DNA from: Verrucomicrobiota bacterium
GTDB taxonomy: Bacteria; Verrucomicrobiota; Verrucomicrobiia; Palsa-1439
Direction of reading: 5' to 3'
Assembly: GCA_003152315.1 (NCBI GenBank)
Contig: PLZV01000033.1
Span: 39,689 to 103,688, forward strand
Length of the DNA stretch: 64,000 bases
Of this stretch, positions 8,473 to 17,609 are shown in pieces. Both the position numbers and the translations under genes were made by a program. The stretch's first letter is position 1, and each line of letters starts with the position of its first letter. The notes under the pieces are model-generated. The model saw only the letters and a list, made by a program, of their open reading frames with translations. It made no database searches and was not told where the DNA came from.

Positions 8473-9921
8473 TTACGGCGAGCTGATACGGTAGAAGCGT
8501 TGCGGGAAGTTTGTCGCCTGCGGGTCGATAAACTGAAACTGGCCCGGCGAGACTTCCGTGCCGCTGCCAAGCGCCGTCCAGTTGGTCAGCGGTACCGTCA
8601 TGTCGGGGGATGTCAAAACCGTGTTGGTCCCGTAGGGGATGTTGGTATAAACGAGCTGGAACGTGCCGTCTGGTAGCTTTGCCGCACTGGTGATGACTGC
8701 CAGGTCCTGCTCCAGTTGAACCTTGACCACCTGATTCGGGCGACTGTCCTGTCCGAAATAGGCGTAGCCACGAACCGGGTCGAAGACTGCCGATCGAAAA
8801 AAGACCTCACCGAAAGGAAGGTTCGTGCCGTCCCCGGCCCAGTTATTGGTGGTAACGCCATTGGGTGGAGTTATGCTGCTCGTGCCTCCCTGCAATTGCA
8901 AATAACCGATTTCGACGGGCGGATTGGTTCCATTGAGACCAATTTGATACACCCTGCCGGGATAACTATTGTCGTCCGCGAAATAGACGTATCCTCCCAG
9001 GGGATCAATGACCGAAGCGGCCAGTCGTCCTTCGCCTGGATGGAGATTGACCCGGCCGACCAGCGTCGGTGCCACATCTCCATCTTCCAGCTTCACCTTG
9101 TAAACTTTGCCCGGGAGATTGGTGTCGCTGTCGTAGGTCCCGTAGTAGGCATAACCATGGAGCGTGTCAATCGAGCCGCCATCAATATTATCGCCCACCG
9201 TGTCCAGGCTGACGGCGCCGATGCGCACAGGCGCGTTCGTGCCGGGTGTGAGCTTGATCTTCACGACTTGGGGGATGGTGGGAGCGAGACCTGGCAAAGT
9301 CGCAAAATAAGCGTAGCCCTTTTGCGCATCCACACGGCCAACCCAAAAGCTGGTCTCCCCGTTAGTGAGGGTCACGGAACCGAGTTCCGTAAACGTGGAG
9401 AGCGCCACTTTCGCCACCTTGGCGGGATTCCCCGAAACTGTGCAGAGAACGTATCCGTAGTGATTGGAAGGATTGGGGTCAGAGTCGTCGATGACGACGC
9501 AAGCGGCGCTACCCGCGGCCAGAGCGAGTGAGCCAGCGCTGCTGACTGGATTGGTTCCCGCTCCCAACGCATACCGATTAAGGGTTGTTCTGGCCATGTA
9601 GGCATACCTGGCCGCTGAGTCGATCGCGCTTTCCGAAAATTGTCCCGTGAAGAAAGCCGGGCCGACTTGCGCGGGCAGATTCCCCGTGATATCGAGCTTG
9701 AAGAGGTAGGTGCCGACGAAATACGCATAACCGCTGGTCGGATCGATGAAGGCGGTATACATCCCCTTGTCATCGGGGAGAGGAACTCCGTTGGTATCGA
9801 GGAGTGTGTTGTGTCGCGGGACGAGGATTGTATGGCCAATCCGCTGCAGGCTTACAGCATGGGCCGGCAAGGCCAAACCAAACACGAGCGAAGCGACCAT
9901 CAGCAGAAACCTGCATCCCAT
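8473..9921 (-). CDS. Secreted beta-propeller-like repeat protein
   Basis: About 480 residues with signal peptide (FLLMVASLVFGLALPAHA). The body is a series of roughly 50-residue repeats built on GYAYFGTY or GYVYFADD followed by a V-x-K-hydrophobic strand, as in surface-layer and NHL-type propellers. The C terminus ends in FYRISSP after a TNWTALGSG segment, an arrangement common in secreted verrucomicrobial proteins. No catalytic residues are evident; binding or a structural role is most likely. ATG 9921 begins the signal peptide, so the longer ORF start at 9957 is not used. Confidence 0.75.
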   Translation of the reverse strand: MGCRFLLMVASLVFGLALPAHAVSLQRIGHTILVPRHNTLLDTNGVPLPDDKGMYTAFIDPTSGYAYFVGTYLFKLDITGNLPAQVGPAFFTGQFSESAIDSAARYAYMARTTLNRYALGAGTNPVSSAGSLALAAGSAACVVIDDSDPNPSNHYGYVLCTVSGNPAKVAKVALSTFTELGSVTLTNGETSFWVGRVDAQKGYAYFATLPGLAPTIPQVVKIKLTPGTNAPVRIGAVSLDTVGDNIDGGSIDTLHGYAYYGTYDSDTNLPGKVYKVKLEDGDVAPTLVGRVNLHPGEGRLAASVIDPLGGYVYFADDNSYPGRVYQIGLNGTNPPVEIGYLQLQGGTSSITPPNGVTTNNWAGDGTNLPFGEVFFRSAVFDPVRGYAYFGQDSRPNQVVKVQLEQDLAVITSAAKLPDGTFQLVYTNIPYGTNTVLTSPDMTVPLTNWTALGSGTEVSPGQFQFIDPQATNFPQRFYRISSP

Positions 9922-10450
9922 GGGATTACCCTTGCGCCGTGTCCAAACATTTGTCAATCGCGTAGGCGCTCGGCAAGGTTCACTGTTTACGATTAACCCC
10001 TCTTCTCAACTCACACTGGCAATGGGAAGCCATTCGCCGATTCCATTGGAACTCCGCACCGATGACCATGAACCCCAGGTTTTTATTGGCTTCTGGCGTT
10101 ATTCTACAGGGTAAATTCCTTGACTAGAGGATCGTATTTTGATTTACTCCTTGGTAGCGAAGAAGCGAGTAAAAGTTAGGCGAGTCGATTCCTCATTCGC
10201 AGTGTCTCTTTCGGATTGAGGAACCAAGCAAAGCGCCTTGCAAGATGCGAGTACTCTCAAGGGCGAGAGCACCCGGTAGAGGGCATTGCTTTCCAGGGGT
10301 GTACCCTGCCTTACCTGCCGGATTCACCACTTCTTCCCGCCAGTGTTGCGTTTCATTTCCGGCAACATCTGGATGCAACGAGAGCGCTTTATGATGAATG
10401 TGGTTCGAAACAAAAATGCGGGGGATAAGAACGAAAGACGAGAACCTACG
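9922..10450. other. Intergenic region with candidate structured leader
   Basis: Contains a 27-nt dispersed repeat (9935-9961) and, upstream of the PEP-CTERM gene, nested inverted repeats at 10226-10308. The ORF that runs through from 10286 is probably not translated because it lacks a signal-like start. Confidence 0.4.
9935..9961. repeat. 27-nt direct repeat, copy 1
   Basis: Matches 12690-12716 at 26 of 27 positions (core GTGTCCAAACATTTGTC). It lies upstream of the leftward propeller gene. Function unknown. Confidence 0.8.
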
Positions 10451-11092
10451 ATGAAAAAAACAGTACTAGTGGTGATATCGACGTGCGCGATCAGTTTGGC
10501 CGCCGCAATGAGCGCCAGCGCGCAAACGGTGTTTTCAGGCACCGGACTTAACAGCTTGTCTTACAGTGCGATGTACACCGGAGACGCGCAGTATGTTCCT
10601 GCGGCTGGGCCGACACCGGCCCTTGCGCAACTTTACACCGCCGACTCCAGCACCGCTGACACGGCTGACTCCCCGGCGGTCTTTGTCCCGGGTCCATGGG
10701 GATCGGTAAACGCTTTCAGCGCGAGTTACGATCTTTACAGCGGGAGCGGGGGGACTCCTTACTTTATTCTCTATATGGCGGACGATCCCACCTTCAGCTC
10801 GCCAATCGTCGCCGACGGCGGACCGACTCTGAACGGTTCTTCCCTCGTCCATGTGGGGGACTTGACCCACGGGTCGATAACCCTGTCGGCGCTTGACGCC
10901 GTTACAGACCCTAATTCCGGGCTCCCATACGGGCCGGAGACAATCGCTTGGGCCGGTATCGAGATCGGCGATGGCGGCAGCGGCGTCACGAGCGCGAACT
11001 TCGATTCGATCACCGTGGTGCCCGAACCGGCCACGATTTCCTTGCTGGTCATGGCTGTGGGCGGGCTGGTGTTGATTCGCAAGCGGAAGTAA
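10451..11092 (+). CDS. PEP-CTERM sorting-domain protein, small
   Basis: 213 residues starting MKKTVLVVISTCAISL with an ASAQ cleavage site, and ending VVPEPATISLLVMAVGGLVLI followed by RKRK, a textbook PEP-CTERM signal. The mature part is Ser/Thr/Gly-rich, beta-type and lacks known catalytic motifs. ATG 10451 is chosen because the signal peptide starts there; the ORF-track start at 10286 adds an implausible 55-residue extension. A strong terminator follows 24 nt after the stop. It is probably anchored or exported with the other PEP-CTERM protein of this region by the same exosortase. Confidence 0.85.
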   Translation: MKKTVLVVISTCAISLAAAMSASAQTVFSGTGLNSLSYSAMYTGDAQYVPAAGPTPALAQLYTADSSTADTADSPAVFVPGPWGSVNAFSASYDLYSGSGGTPYFILYMADDPTFSSPIVADGGPTLNGSSLVHVGDLTHGSITLSALDAVTDPNSGLPYGPETIAWAGIEIGDGGSGVTSANFDSITVVPEPATISLLVMAVGGLVLIRKRK

Positions 11093-11115
11093 GCGAAGAA
11101 TTCTTGAACGGAGCG

Positions 11116-11145
11116 AACGGGCGGGCCTTCAGGTCCGCCCGTTTT
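11116..11145 (+). terminator. Rho-independent terminator after the PEP-CTERM gene
   Basis: A 13-bp GC-rich stem with one G-U pair, a 2-base turn and TTTT directly after. Confidence 0.85.
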
Positions 11146-11149
11146 CCTG

Positions 11150-11627
11150 TCAGGGTGCTGTCGTTCACCCCAGTTGAGAGTTCATGAGAGCAGACTCATC
11201 GTGACCGCGCACGGGACTCCGACCAGATTGAGCCGGCCAAGTGCATCCCCTGAGGGATGGCTTGCCATCACGACGATTCCCCAATGAGACGCACTGCTGC
11301 CCGTTCGGTGTTTGATTGGTTTCCGAACCTCGGCCCCTGGAAATCGCTTCCGCCGTAGACAAAGTTTTCATGATGTTATTGAGTCCTCATTCACGTGCCC
11401 TAGTAGAGCCTTCACTGAAAAGATCATTATCTAACGGCGAAGCCCCACAACCCGGAAGGTTACGCGAAGGGCCGGGCCCTTTCTATGGGGTGTAACCCTA
11501 CCCTGTTGGAGAAAGCGCTCTCCAACAAAGACCCGCAGCAAGATGACTTTGGCGACTAACCGGAATCGCCAACCAGACTGTTAGCATCACACCCGCGAAC
11601 ACAGAGTTGCATTAACCGGAGTAGATC
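11150..11627. other. Intergenic region carrying dispersed repeat D, copy 1
   Basis: No convincing gene. Bases 11469-11552 match 19186-19271, described as repeat D. The remaining sequence precedes the SDR gene and presumably contains its promoter. Confidence 0.5.
11469..11552. repeat. Dispersed repeat D, copy 1
   Basis: An 84-nt segment sharing most bases with 19186-19271, including GGGGTGTAACCCTA and GCAAGATGACTTTGG. The second copy is joined directly to an R element; this one is not. Confidence 0.8.
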
Positions 11628-12377
11628 ATGAAAAAGCTTGAAGGAAAAGTTGCAGTCGTCACGGGCGCATCCAAGGGAATCGGCGCCTCCATCGCCAAAC
11701 ATCTGGCCGCCGAGGGCGCGGCGGTCGTCGTGAACTACGCTACCAGTAAAGAAGGGGCGGACCGCGTCGTTGCGGAGATCGCCGGCAAAGGCGGGAAAGC
11801 GCTTGCGGTTCAGGCAAATGTTGCGAAGCAGGCAGATATTGATCGTCTTTTTGCCGAGACGAAGAAGGCGTTCGGCAAACTCGATATCTTGGTCAACAAT
11901 GCCGGAGTGTACGAATTCTCTCCCGTCGAAGGCGTCACTGAGGCGCACTACCACAAGCAGTTCGATCTCAATGTGCTGGGCTTGATCCTCACCTCACAGG
12001 CGGCGGTCAAGCACTTCAGCCCGGCGGGCGGCAGCATTGTCAATATCAGTTCGATCGTCAGCACCCTTGCGCCGCCGAATGCCTCGGTCTACAGCGGCAC
12101 GAAGGGGGCCGTCGATGCGGTGACGAAGTCGCTGGCCAAGGAATTGGGGCCGCGCAAGATACGGGTCAATGCCATCAATCCCGGCATGGTCGAAACCGAG
12201 GGAGTCCACGCCGCCGGTATGGCTGACGGCGATTTTCGGAAGCGCCAGGAGGCGGAAACCCCGTTGGGCCGCATCGGACAGCCCGAGGACATCGCGCCCG
12301 CCGTGGTCTTTTTCGCTTCCGCCGACGCTTCGTGGATCACCGGGGAAACGCTGGTCATCGCTGGCGGCCTGCATTGA
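11628..12377 (+). CDS. SDR-family NAD(P)-dependent oxidoreductase
   Basis: 249 residues of classical short-chain dehydrogenase fold. Cofactor motif TGASKGIGASIA, then NNAG in the middle, catalytic Ser in VNISSIVS, YSGTKGAVD giving Tyr-x3-Lys, and NAINPGMVETEG after the active site. The tail WITGETLVIAGGLH is usual for 3-oxoacyl-ACP reductase or glucose-1-dehydrogenase-like members. Substrate cannot be assigned, and it stands alone rather than in a fatty-acid operon. ATG has GGAG upstream. Confidence 0.9.
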   Translation: MKKLEGKVAVVTGASKGIGASIAKHLAAEGAAVVVNYATSKEGADRVVAEIAGKGGKALAVQANVAKQADIDRLFAETKKAFGKLDILVNNAGVYEFSPVEGVTEAHYHKQFDLNVLGLILTSQAAVKHFSPAGGSIVNISSIVSTLAPPNASVYSGTKGAVDAVTKSLAKELGPRKIRVNAINPGMVETEGVHAAGMADGDFRKRQEAETPLGRIGQPEDIAPAVVFFASADASWITGETLVIAGGLH

Positions 12378-12397
12378 TTCGTTGAGAGCGTAGGTGA

Positions 12398-12625
12398 TTA
12401 AGCCGTCGGATTACTTGTCCGGCCGGCAACCCAATCAACCAGTAAGAAAGCACAAACGAAGAATGGGAATACGCCGTAGAACGTATCACTCACGGAGTGA
12501 GAATGTCCGTCCACTGCCCGAAATACCGTGAGGCAAAATAAGGCAGCGAGAACGCACACGATTGCACCCGGAACCGAGACGGGTACGTAGAACCAACCGA
12601 ACCGCTTGAAACATTGTGTTTTCAT
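12398..12625 (-). CDS. Small two-helix membrane protein
   Basis: 75 residues: a polar start (FKRFGWFYVPVSVPG), one membrane helix (AIVCVLAALFCLTVFRAV), the loop DGHSHSVSDTFYGVFP and a second helix (FFVCAFLLVDWVAG). The pattern FKRxGWxYxPVS with HSHSVSD is one I associate with a conserved uncharacterised family, so I believe it is real. Its last 23 codons are copied, fused to a HAD-gene fragment, at 19664-19926. It converges on the SDR gene with a 20-nt gap. Confidence 0.6.
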   Translation of the reverse strand: MKTQCFKRFGWFYVPVSVPGAIVCVLAALFCLTVFRAVDGHSHSVSDTFYGVFPFFVCAFLLVDWVAGRTSNPTA

Positions 12626-12689
12626 ACGTGTTTTCGATGATTACGCCGCTTACTTTGCAATACAAAGCAACTCCTGTCAAGTCACATTC

Positions 12690-12716
12690 CGTCGTGTCCA
12701 AACATTTGTCAATCGC
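12690..12716. repeat. 27-nt direct repeat, copy 2
   Basis: Second copy of the repeat at 9935-9961, same orientation, one mismatch. It lies upstream of the erm-like leader. Confidence 0.8.
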
Positions 12717-12780
12717 CGCGCAAGAGCCGGTTCGGTGGCGACGCGGCCGTGTTCGCTGGAGATTTCAACGGGCTAAAGGT

Positions 12781-12786
12781 TTGACA
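12781..12786 (+). promoter_or_regulatory. Possible -35 box (TTGACA) of the erm-like transcript
   Basis: A consensus TTGACA, but the element 17 nt on (CATCGT) is a poor -10. It is the best candidate start for the structured leader. Confidence 0.35.
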
Positions 12787-12847
12787 ACACTTCCTGCTCC
12801 TGTCATCGTTCTCACACTCGTAGGCCAGCAATGTTAGTTTCCTAACT

Positions 12848-13014
12848 GTAAAGCCATTCTGACTACCAACTCCCAGGTTGGTACGCTATTGCCCTTGAGG
12901 CAATAGTCCGAGGCTTTACACCTGATGACCGGCGTCTTCCCAGGAGATTTCCCAAGAGGGCCACAGGTGTATCTCACATCTGTGGCCCTTCTTTATTTGC
13001 GTGCGGGAAATCTC
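12848..13014 (+). promoter_or_regulatory. Structured attenuator-like leader of the erm-like gene
   Basis: Seen directly: an outer 8-bp stem GTAAAGCC/GGCTTTAC (12848-12855 with 12912-12919) encloses two perfect hairpins (12864-12883, 12886-12906), making a three-way junction. A terminator-like hairpin follows at 12957-12989 with a T-rich tail. TACACCTG (12917-12924) can pair with CAGGTGTA (12964-12971), which overlaps both the outer stem and the terminator arm, so the two folds exclude each other. A further 10-bp pairing (12944-12953 with 13005-13014) ends next to the GGAG of the gene. Inferred role: ligand- or ribosome-controlled antitermination. I recognise no known riboswitch class. Confidence 0.65.
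12957..12989 (+). terminator. Attenuator hairpin upstream of the erm-like gene
   Basis: A 10-bp stem AGGGCCACAG/CTGTGGCCCT extended by four inner pairs, followed by TCTTTATTT, lying before the start codon. A terminator in this position implies conditional read-through. Confidence 0.7.
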
Positions 13015-13026
13015 GCGGAGCCAGTC

Positions 13027-13952
13027 ATGAGAAGAAACAAGCGCGGACCGCCCATGAGCAACCCGTCGTCGATGGGGGAACGTATTAGGCGAAGCAAGTC
13101 GCTGTCACAGAATTTTCTGCGGGACAGTCGGCTGATCGAATCTCTCGTTTTACATTCTGGAATAACGAAGGCGGATACCGTGCTCGACCTTGGCGCTGGC
13201 AAAGGCTCGATCACCCGGGAGCTTGCCAGGCATTGCCGGCGCGTGGTGGCGATTGAAAAGGACCCGGAACTGGTTGGGTTACTGGCACAGGCTATTGGCG
13301 GTTTGACCAACGCCGAATTGATAGCGGGAGACATCCTTCACGTGGAGCTACCCCCTACCCTTACAAGGTATTTGCGAACATCCCCTACAGTTTGACAGCC
13401 GCGATCATTACCATGCTGACCAGTTCGCCACGGTCGCCACTCACAACGCATCTGGTTGTGCAAACTGAAGCCGCGCAAAAATACATGGGTCTGCCGCGCG
13501 AGACGATGTGCGCGCTTTTTTTGAAGCCCTGGTTTCGCGTCAGTATCGCGCATTACTTCAATCGGCAGGATTTTAGCCCGGTTCCCAGTGTGGATTCCGT
13601 TCTCCTGCGGATCGACAAACGTCAGCAGTCGCTGCTGTCGCCTGCCGCACAGACGCTTTACCGTGACTTTGTCGTCTATTGCTTCGTGCATGCCGGACAC
13701 TCGTTGTACGCGACACTGGAGCGGTTCGTGGGACCAAACGTGATGGGGGCCATGGCTTCCACGCTTCATATTTCGCGGTCGGTGACACCGAGCGCTGTGG
13801 ACTTCGAGATTTGGCTCTGCCTGTTCAGTGAGTTTGTCCAGCATGGATCACGATCGGCCCGACAGTTGATCGCCGGTAGTGAATGGCGCCTCAAGCAAGA
13901 GCAGTCACGCCTGCCCAAAGAGTATCATGCCCAGAGGCACAAGCGCTGGTAA
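13027..13952 (+). pseudogene. Erm-like 23S rRNA adenine-N6-methyltransferase, frameshifted
   Basis: Would methylate 23S rRNA adenine, giving macrolide-type resistance. The first frame has SLSQNFLRDSRLIESLV and the SAM site DLGAGKGSITREL; the catalytic NIPYSL lies in the next frame, joined after one missing base in a C5 run at about 13351-13355. The second part continues YFNRQDFSPVPSVDSVLLRI, typical of Erm rather than KsgA (which has NLPY). ATG 13027 has GGAG; ATG 13054 is an alternative. The ORF extends to 12925 through the attenuator. Either a true lesion or a homopolymer sequencing error. Confidence 0.75.
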
Positions 13953-13985
13953 ACAGCTCCTATATGCAGGCTGATCCGGATATCT

Positions 13986-14457
13986 CTACTGAATGGGGAC
14001 GCATATGTCCGTGAGCGACTCGTCGTTGTCGGGGCCTTTGAAGCGAGCGTCATACCGTTCAAAATCGTATGGGACGGCTTGCTTGTAGCCGCGACCGGGG
14101 CAGCCACTCCCCGTAAATGTATCGAAAGGTTTCCATGATCCGCCCCGGCAGTTTTCCCTTGTGGGTAAAGATTGCGTAGCGGTTGGCGGCCAGGATTTTC
14201 CCAGCGAGTTGGATCGGAATTTCGTCCAGACTCGTGACCTCCACCGCAGCAAGATGGAACCATTTCCTCTGGGTCTCGAACTCGGCGGTGTAGGTCTCGA
14301 CCCCCAGATGGATCCACGGCTCCTTCTTATTCTTGACCTGATCCGCCAAGGAATGAAATAGGGGCCAGGTCGCCGGAATTTCTCCGTTCTTGTTATCTCC
14401 GTAGTACGGCACCCCTACGCACAGAATCTGTGGAAACTGTTCAATCTTCGGCTCCAT
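13986..14457 (-). pseudogene. GyrI-like effector-binding-domain protein, frameshifted
   Basis: A stand-alone small-molecule-binding domain of the AraC-type/GyrI superfamily. Frame one runs from MEPKIEQFPQILCVGVPYYG to FRYIYGEWLPRS. The expected end GYKQAVPYDFERYDARFK...DICVPIQ is in the next frame, reached by dropping one base in the G4 run at 14097-14100. The acidic patch and the DFERYD segment are typical of ligand-binding members. Like the neighbouring erm-like gene, it is broken at a homopolymer. It converges on that gene with a 33-nt gap. Confidence 0.7.
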
Positions 14458-14693
14458 TGAGCGTTTATAGCATTCTGATCTACAACGCCGACAAGCCTTT
14501 AATTGCGCTGCGCGAATTCGCTACAAACTATTCCCGGAAATAACTTAAGGTAGTTTGAGCCCAACCGATGTCTTTACCGACAAGAGAATGCCTGACTCTC
14601 GTTTCCATGGCATGAGTCATGCGGGTCATTGGAGCAGCTTATGATCACCGCGACGTATATTCATGTAAATGATTGCCAGCGAGGAAGATCGAT

Positions 14694-16847
14694 TTGAAAA
14701 CTCATATAATCCCGAGCAGTGTCGACTTCGCCTTTCCCATCGAATGGACGAATGCGGTGTTAATCCTCGCACTCATGAGCATCTGCATGGTGCTGACGCT
14801 CTTCGCCTACCTTAACCACCGCACCAAGCGGCCGTATTTCAGCCTGTGGATTGTCTCATGGATGTTCTATGCCGGGTATCTGGCGGCGGCCATCGGCTTG
14901 CAGGAATCGCCGGCGTTTCCTTTGCTGGTAATGATGCGCCGGAGCTGCATCGGGTTGAGCGCCTTGTACATGTTCTATGGGAGCTTTTACCTCGCCGGTC
15001 GTCCCCGCTCCCTGCGGGAACTCAAGTTTGCCACCGGGATGCTCGTCGTGTGGAGTGCCGTCGCGGCGTTCGTGGTGCGCGACCGGTTTTGGATCACGAT
15101 GCCGGTCTTCGCACTGTTGGCGGCGGCGGGAATCTACACCGGCATTGCGTACCTGCTCCGGCGGAAGACGTACCACGGGGCGACGATTCTGAGCATTGGG
15201 TTTCTCCTGTGGGGCGCACATCTCGCCGCCTTTCCCTACGCGGAAAGCTCACAACTCCTGACCACTCTCGAATACTTCCTGACGGCGGTGCTGACCATCA
15301 TGATCGCGATCGGCATGATCGTGGAACGCGAGGTGGCGATAGCCGAGCAATCCTACCGGGTCCTGTTCGATTCGGCCTCCGATGCCATTCTCCTGATCGA
15401 CCTGGTACACTATCGCATCGTGGAAGCCAACGGCGCCGCGTTGCGCCTGACCAAACGCTCGGTCCTGGAGCTGGTCGGACGACCGTTTGTCGAACTGTGT
15501 CCGACGCTCCAATCCACGGAGGCGACCAGCGTGCAGATGGACGGCATCAAGTTGTTCAACGCGATATTCCGTCCATTCAACGAAGTCCCCATTGTGCGGG
15601 GTGATGGAACGACGGTGAACTGTGAGGGCGACGCCACACTGGTGCAGTGGCGTCAGCGTTTGGCCCTGCAGGTCAACCTGATGGATGTTAGCGAACGCAA
15701 GAAAGTTGGCGAGCAGTTGCGCCGTGCGGAAAAGCTGTCGGCGCTGGGGCAATTGATTGCCGGCGTGGCGCACGAGTTGAACAATCCGCTGGCGGTGGTC
15801 ATCGGTTACTCGCAGATCCTGGCCGAGAAGAGCGGTTTGGACAAGGAAACCATCGAAGACATCCACCGTATCCATCACGAGAGCGAGCGCGCGTCGCGCA
15901 TCGTTCGCGACCTGCTGTCGTTCGCCCGCCCGTCCGAACCCCAGAAAATTGCGGTGGACATCAATCGTCTCGTAGCGAGCGTGCTGGAAACGCAAGAGGC
16001 GAACCTTCAGGCGGCGGGGATTCAACTGGAACAACAGCTAGCCAACGAGGTGTGCACGACGATGGCCGATCCCAACCAGATCGAACAGGTCCTCGTCAAT
16101 CTGATCGGCAACGCGATTCAGGTACTCAACGGGCGGCCCAAGCCTCGTGCTTTGACCATCCGCACGGAAGCAGCCGGCAATTTTATCCGGATGATCGTGA
16201 CGGACAACGGCCCCGGCATTCCCCGGGAAATCCTTGGCCAGATCTTCGATCCGTTCTTCACCACGAAACCGCTCGGCAAGGGAACGGGATTGGGTCTCAC
16301 GATTTCCAATACCATCATTCAGGAGCACCGCGGCAGGATTCAGGTCGAGAACCAACCGACCGGTGGCGCCAAATTCACCGTGGAACTGCCCGTGGTCCAA
16401 TGCGCCATCGCACCGACGCCGGCTCGACTCCCCTCCGCAATCAAACCGCTGGCCGCAGAGTCCGCCAAGCGGGCCGTACTGGTCGTGGACGATGAACCGA
16501 ACGTCCTGGCTCTGATAAAAAATGTCATGACGCGAAACGGCTACGAGGTGGTCACCGCCACCAACGGCCAGGAAGCCCTGGAGCGCATGGCCGCCCGATC
16601 GTACGACGTGATCCTCTCCGACATGCGCATGCCCGGCATGGATGGCCGGAAGTTGTTCGAGACTGTGAAGAAGCAGGACCCGGCGTTGGCCCACCGCATT
16701 GTGTTCATCACCGGCGACACCGTGAGCGCGGACACACAGGCGTTCTTCGAAGACACGGGAAACCGTTGGCTGAGCAAGCCGTTCCGGATCGCGCAGATCA
16801 CGGATACGGTGAACGAAGTTCTCAAGAAGGAAGCTGTTCCCGTTTAG
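14694..16847 (+). CDS. Hybrid sensor histidine kinase with C-terminal receiver domain
   Basis: About 717 residues. Six or seven hydrophobic helices fill the first 220 residues; a PAS domain follows ([17 protein letters not shown]); then HisKA with phospho-accepting His in [18 protein letters not shown]; HATPase motifs N ([16 protein letters not shown]), DNGPGIP and GTGLGLTIS; and a receiver domain with VLVVDDEPN, phospho-acceptor Asp in [13 protein letters not shown] and Lys in LSKPF. TTG 14694 is chosen because GAGGAAG precedes it by 7 nt; the ORF-track start is an upstream TTG. No response regulator gene is adjacent, so output may go to an unlinked partner. Confidence 0.92.
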   Translation: MKTHIIPSSVDFAFPIEWTNAVLILALMSICMVLTLFAYLNHRTKRPYFSLWIVSWMFYAGYLAAAIGLQESPAFPLLVMMRRSCIGLSALYMFYGSFYLAGRPRSLRELKFATGMLVVWSAVAAFVVRDRFWITMPVFALLAAAGIYTGIAYLLRRKTYHGATILSIGFLLWGAHLAAFPYAESSQLLTTLEYFLTAVLTIMIAIGMIVEREVAIAEQSYRVLFDSASDAILLIDLVHYRIVEANGAALRLTKRSVLELVGRPFVELCPTLQSTEATSVQMDGIKLFNAIFRPFNEVPIVRGDGTTVNCEGDATLVQWRQRLALQVNLMDVSERKKVGEQLRRAEKLSALGQLIAGVAHELNNPLAVVIGYSQILAEKSGLDKETIEDIHRIHHESERASRIVRDLLSFARPSEPQKIAVDINRLVASVLETQEANLQAAGIQLEQQLANEVCTTMADPNQIEQVLVNLIGNAIQVLNGRPKPRALTIRTEAAGNFIRMIVTDNGPGIPREILGQIFDPFFTTKPLGKGTGLGLTISNTIIQEHRGRIQVENQPTGGAKFTVELPVVQCAIAPTPARLPSAIKPLAAESAKRAVLVVDDEPNVLALIKNVMTRNGYEVVTATNGQEALERMAARSYDVILSDMRMPGMDGRKLFETVKKQDPALAHRIVFITGDTVSADTQAFFEDTGNRWLSKPFRIAQITDTVNEVLKKEAVPV

Positions 16848-16880
16848 ACCCCCTCCGGCGCATTCCGCAGAAATCCATTG

Positions 16881-16926
16881 GCGCAGCGCAAATCGGTGGG
16901 CGGTGAACGTGGGACAGCCGGTTTAT
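16881..16926. repeat. R element, copy R6 (short)
   Basis: GCGCAGCGCAAATCGGTGGG and the following bases match the right-hand half of R elements. Its right end falls on the stop codon of the HAD gene. Confidence 0.6.
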
Positions 16927-17609
16927 TCCAGCCATTCGATCAATTCGCGTAGGGAGGCGATTTCGCGGGTGATTTCGGGAGTGGTGGGACGCGGTTTGCG
17001 TGCGGGATTGTACCAACAGGCGTCGATGCCATATTGGACGGCCCCTTGGATGTCCGAGGTCCAACCATCACCAATCATCAGCACTTCGCGCAGGGACGGA
17101 TGTCCCAACCGCGCCAACGCGACGTCGAAAAACTCTTTGGCTGGTTTTGCAAAGCCGATCTCTTCGGAGATGATGATGTCCGCAATGTGATCGTGGATCA
17201 CGGACCGGGCCAGTCGGCCGCGTTGGACCACCTGTAAGCCGTTGGTCAAAATGGCGATTCGATATTTCTCCTGCAACGCCTGCAGCACTTCGCTGGCGTC
17301 TTCGATCAGTTCCGAGCACGCGGCCAGGCACTCGAGATAGTTGGCGCTCAACGCAGCCGCCGAGCTGTCAACTCCGATGGCTTGGAGCAACAGTTCAAAG
17401 CGTTTTATTTTTACGACGCCGGGCGTGATCTCTCCCCTTTCCACCGCTTGCCAGAGAGCCTGGTTGAGGCGCTGGTAGGTAGCCAGATAACCGGGGTCGA
17501 ACGTGACTCCGATCAGCCCGAATGCCTGTTCGAGCGCCGTGCCTTCCGCGCGTTCGAAGTCAAAGAGCGTGCCGTCGGCATCGAACAAGAGCCACTGATA
17601 ACGTTGCAT
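16923..17609 (-). CDS. yjjG: HAD-superfamily hydrolase, YjjG-type nucleotidase
   Basis: 228 residues, full-length for YjjG-like pyrimidine 5'-nucleotidases. Motif I is FDADGTLFDF (nucleophile and acid Asp), motif II ILTNG, the Lys sits in GFAKPAKEFF, and motif IV is MIGDGWTSDIQGA. The helical cap starts at about residue 15. The family removes phosphate from (non-canonical) nucleoside monophosphates. ATG 17609 begins MQRYQWLLFDADGT. The 5' part of this gene is partly duplicated at three other places in the window (R1, R2, R3), so it is the intact source copy. It lies 159 nt after topoisomerase IB on the same strand. Confidence 0.9.
   Translation of the reverse strand: MQRYQWLLFDADGTLFDFERAEGTALEQAFGLIGVTFDPGYLATYQRLNQALWQAVERGEITPGVVKIKRFELLLQAIGVDSSAAALSANYLECLAACSELIEDASEVLQALQEKYRIAILTNGLQVVQRGRLARSVIHDHIADIIISEEIGFAKPAKEFFDVALARLGHPSLREVLMIGDGWTSDIQGAVQYGIDACWYNPARKPRPTTPEITREIASLRELIEWLE

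Noticed and set aside
10226-10308. c-di-GMP (GEMM) riboswitch
   Set aside because: Some words are similar, but the conserved GEMM core and tetraloop receptor pattern are missing.
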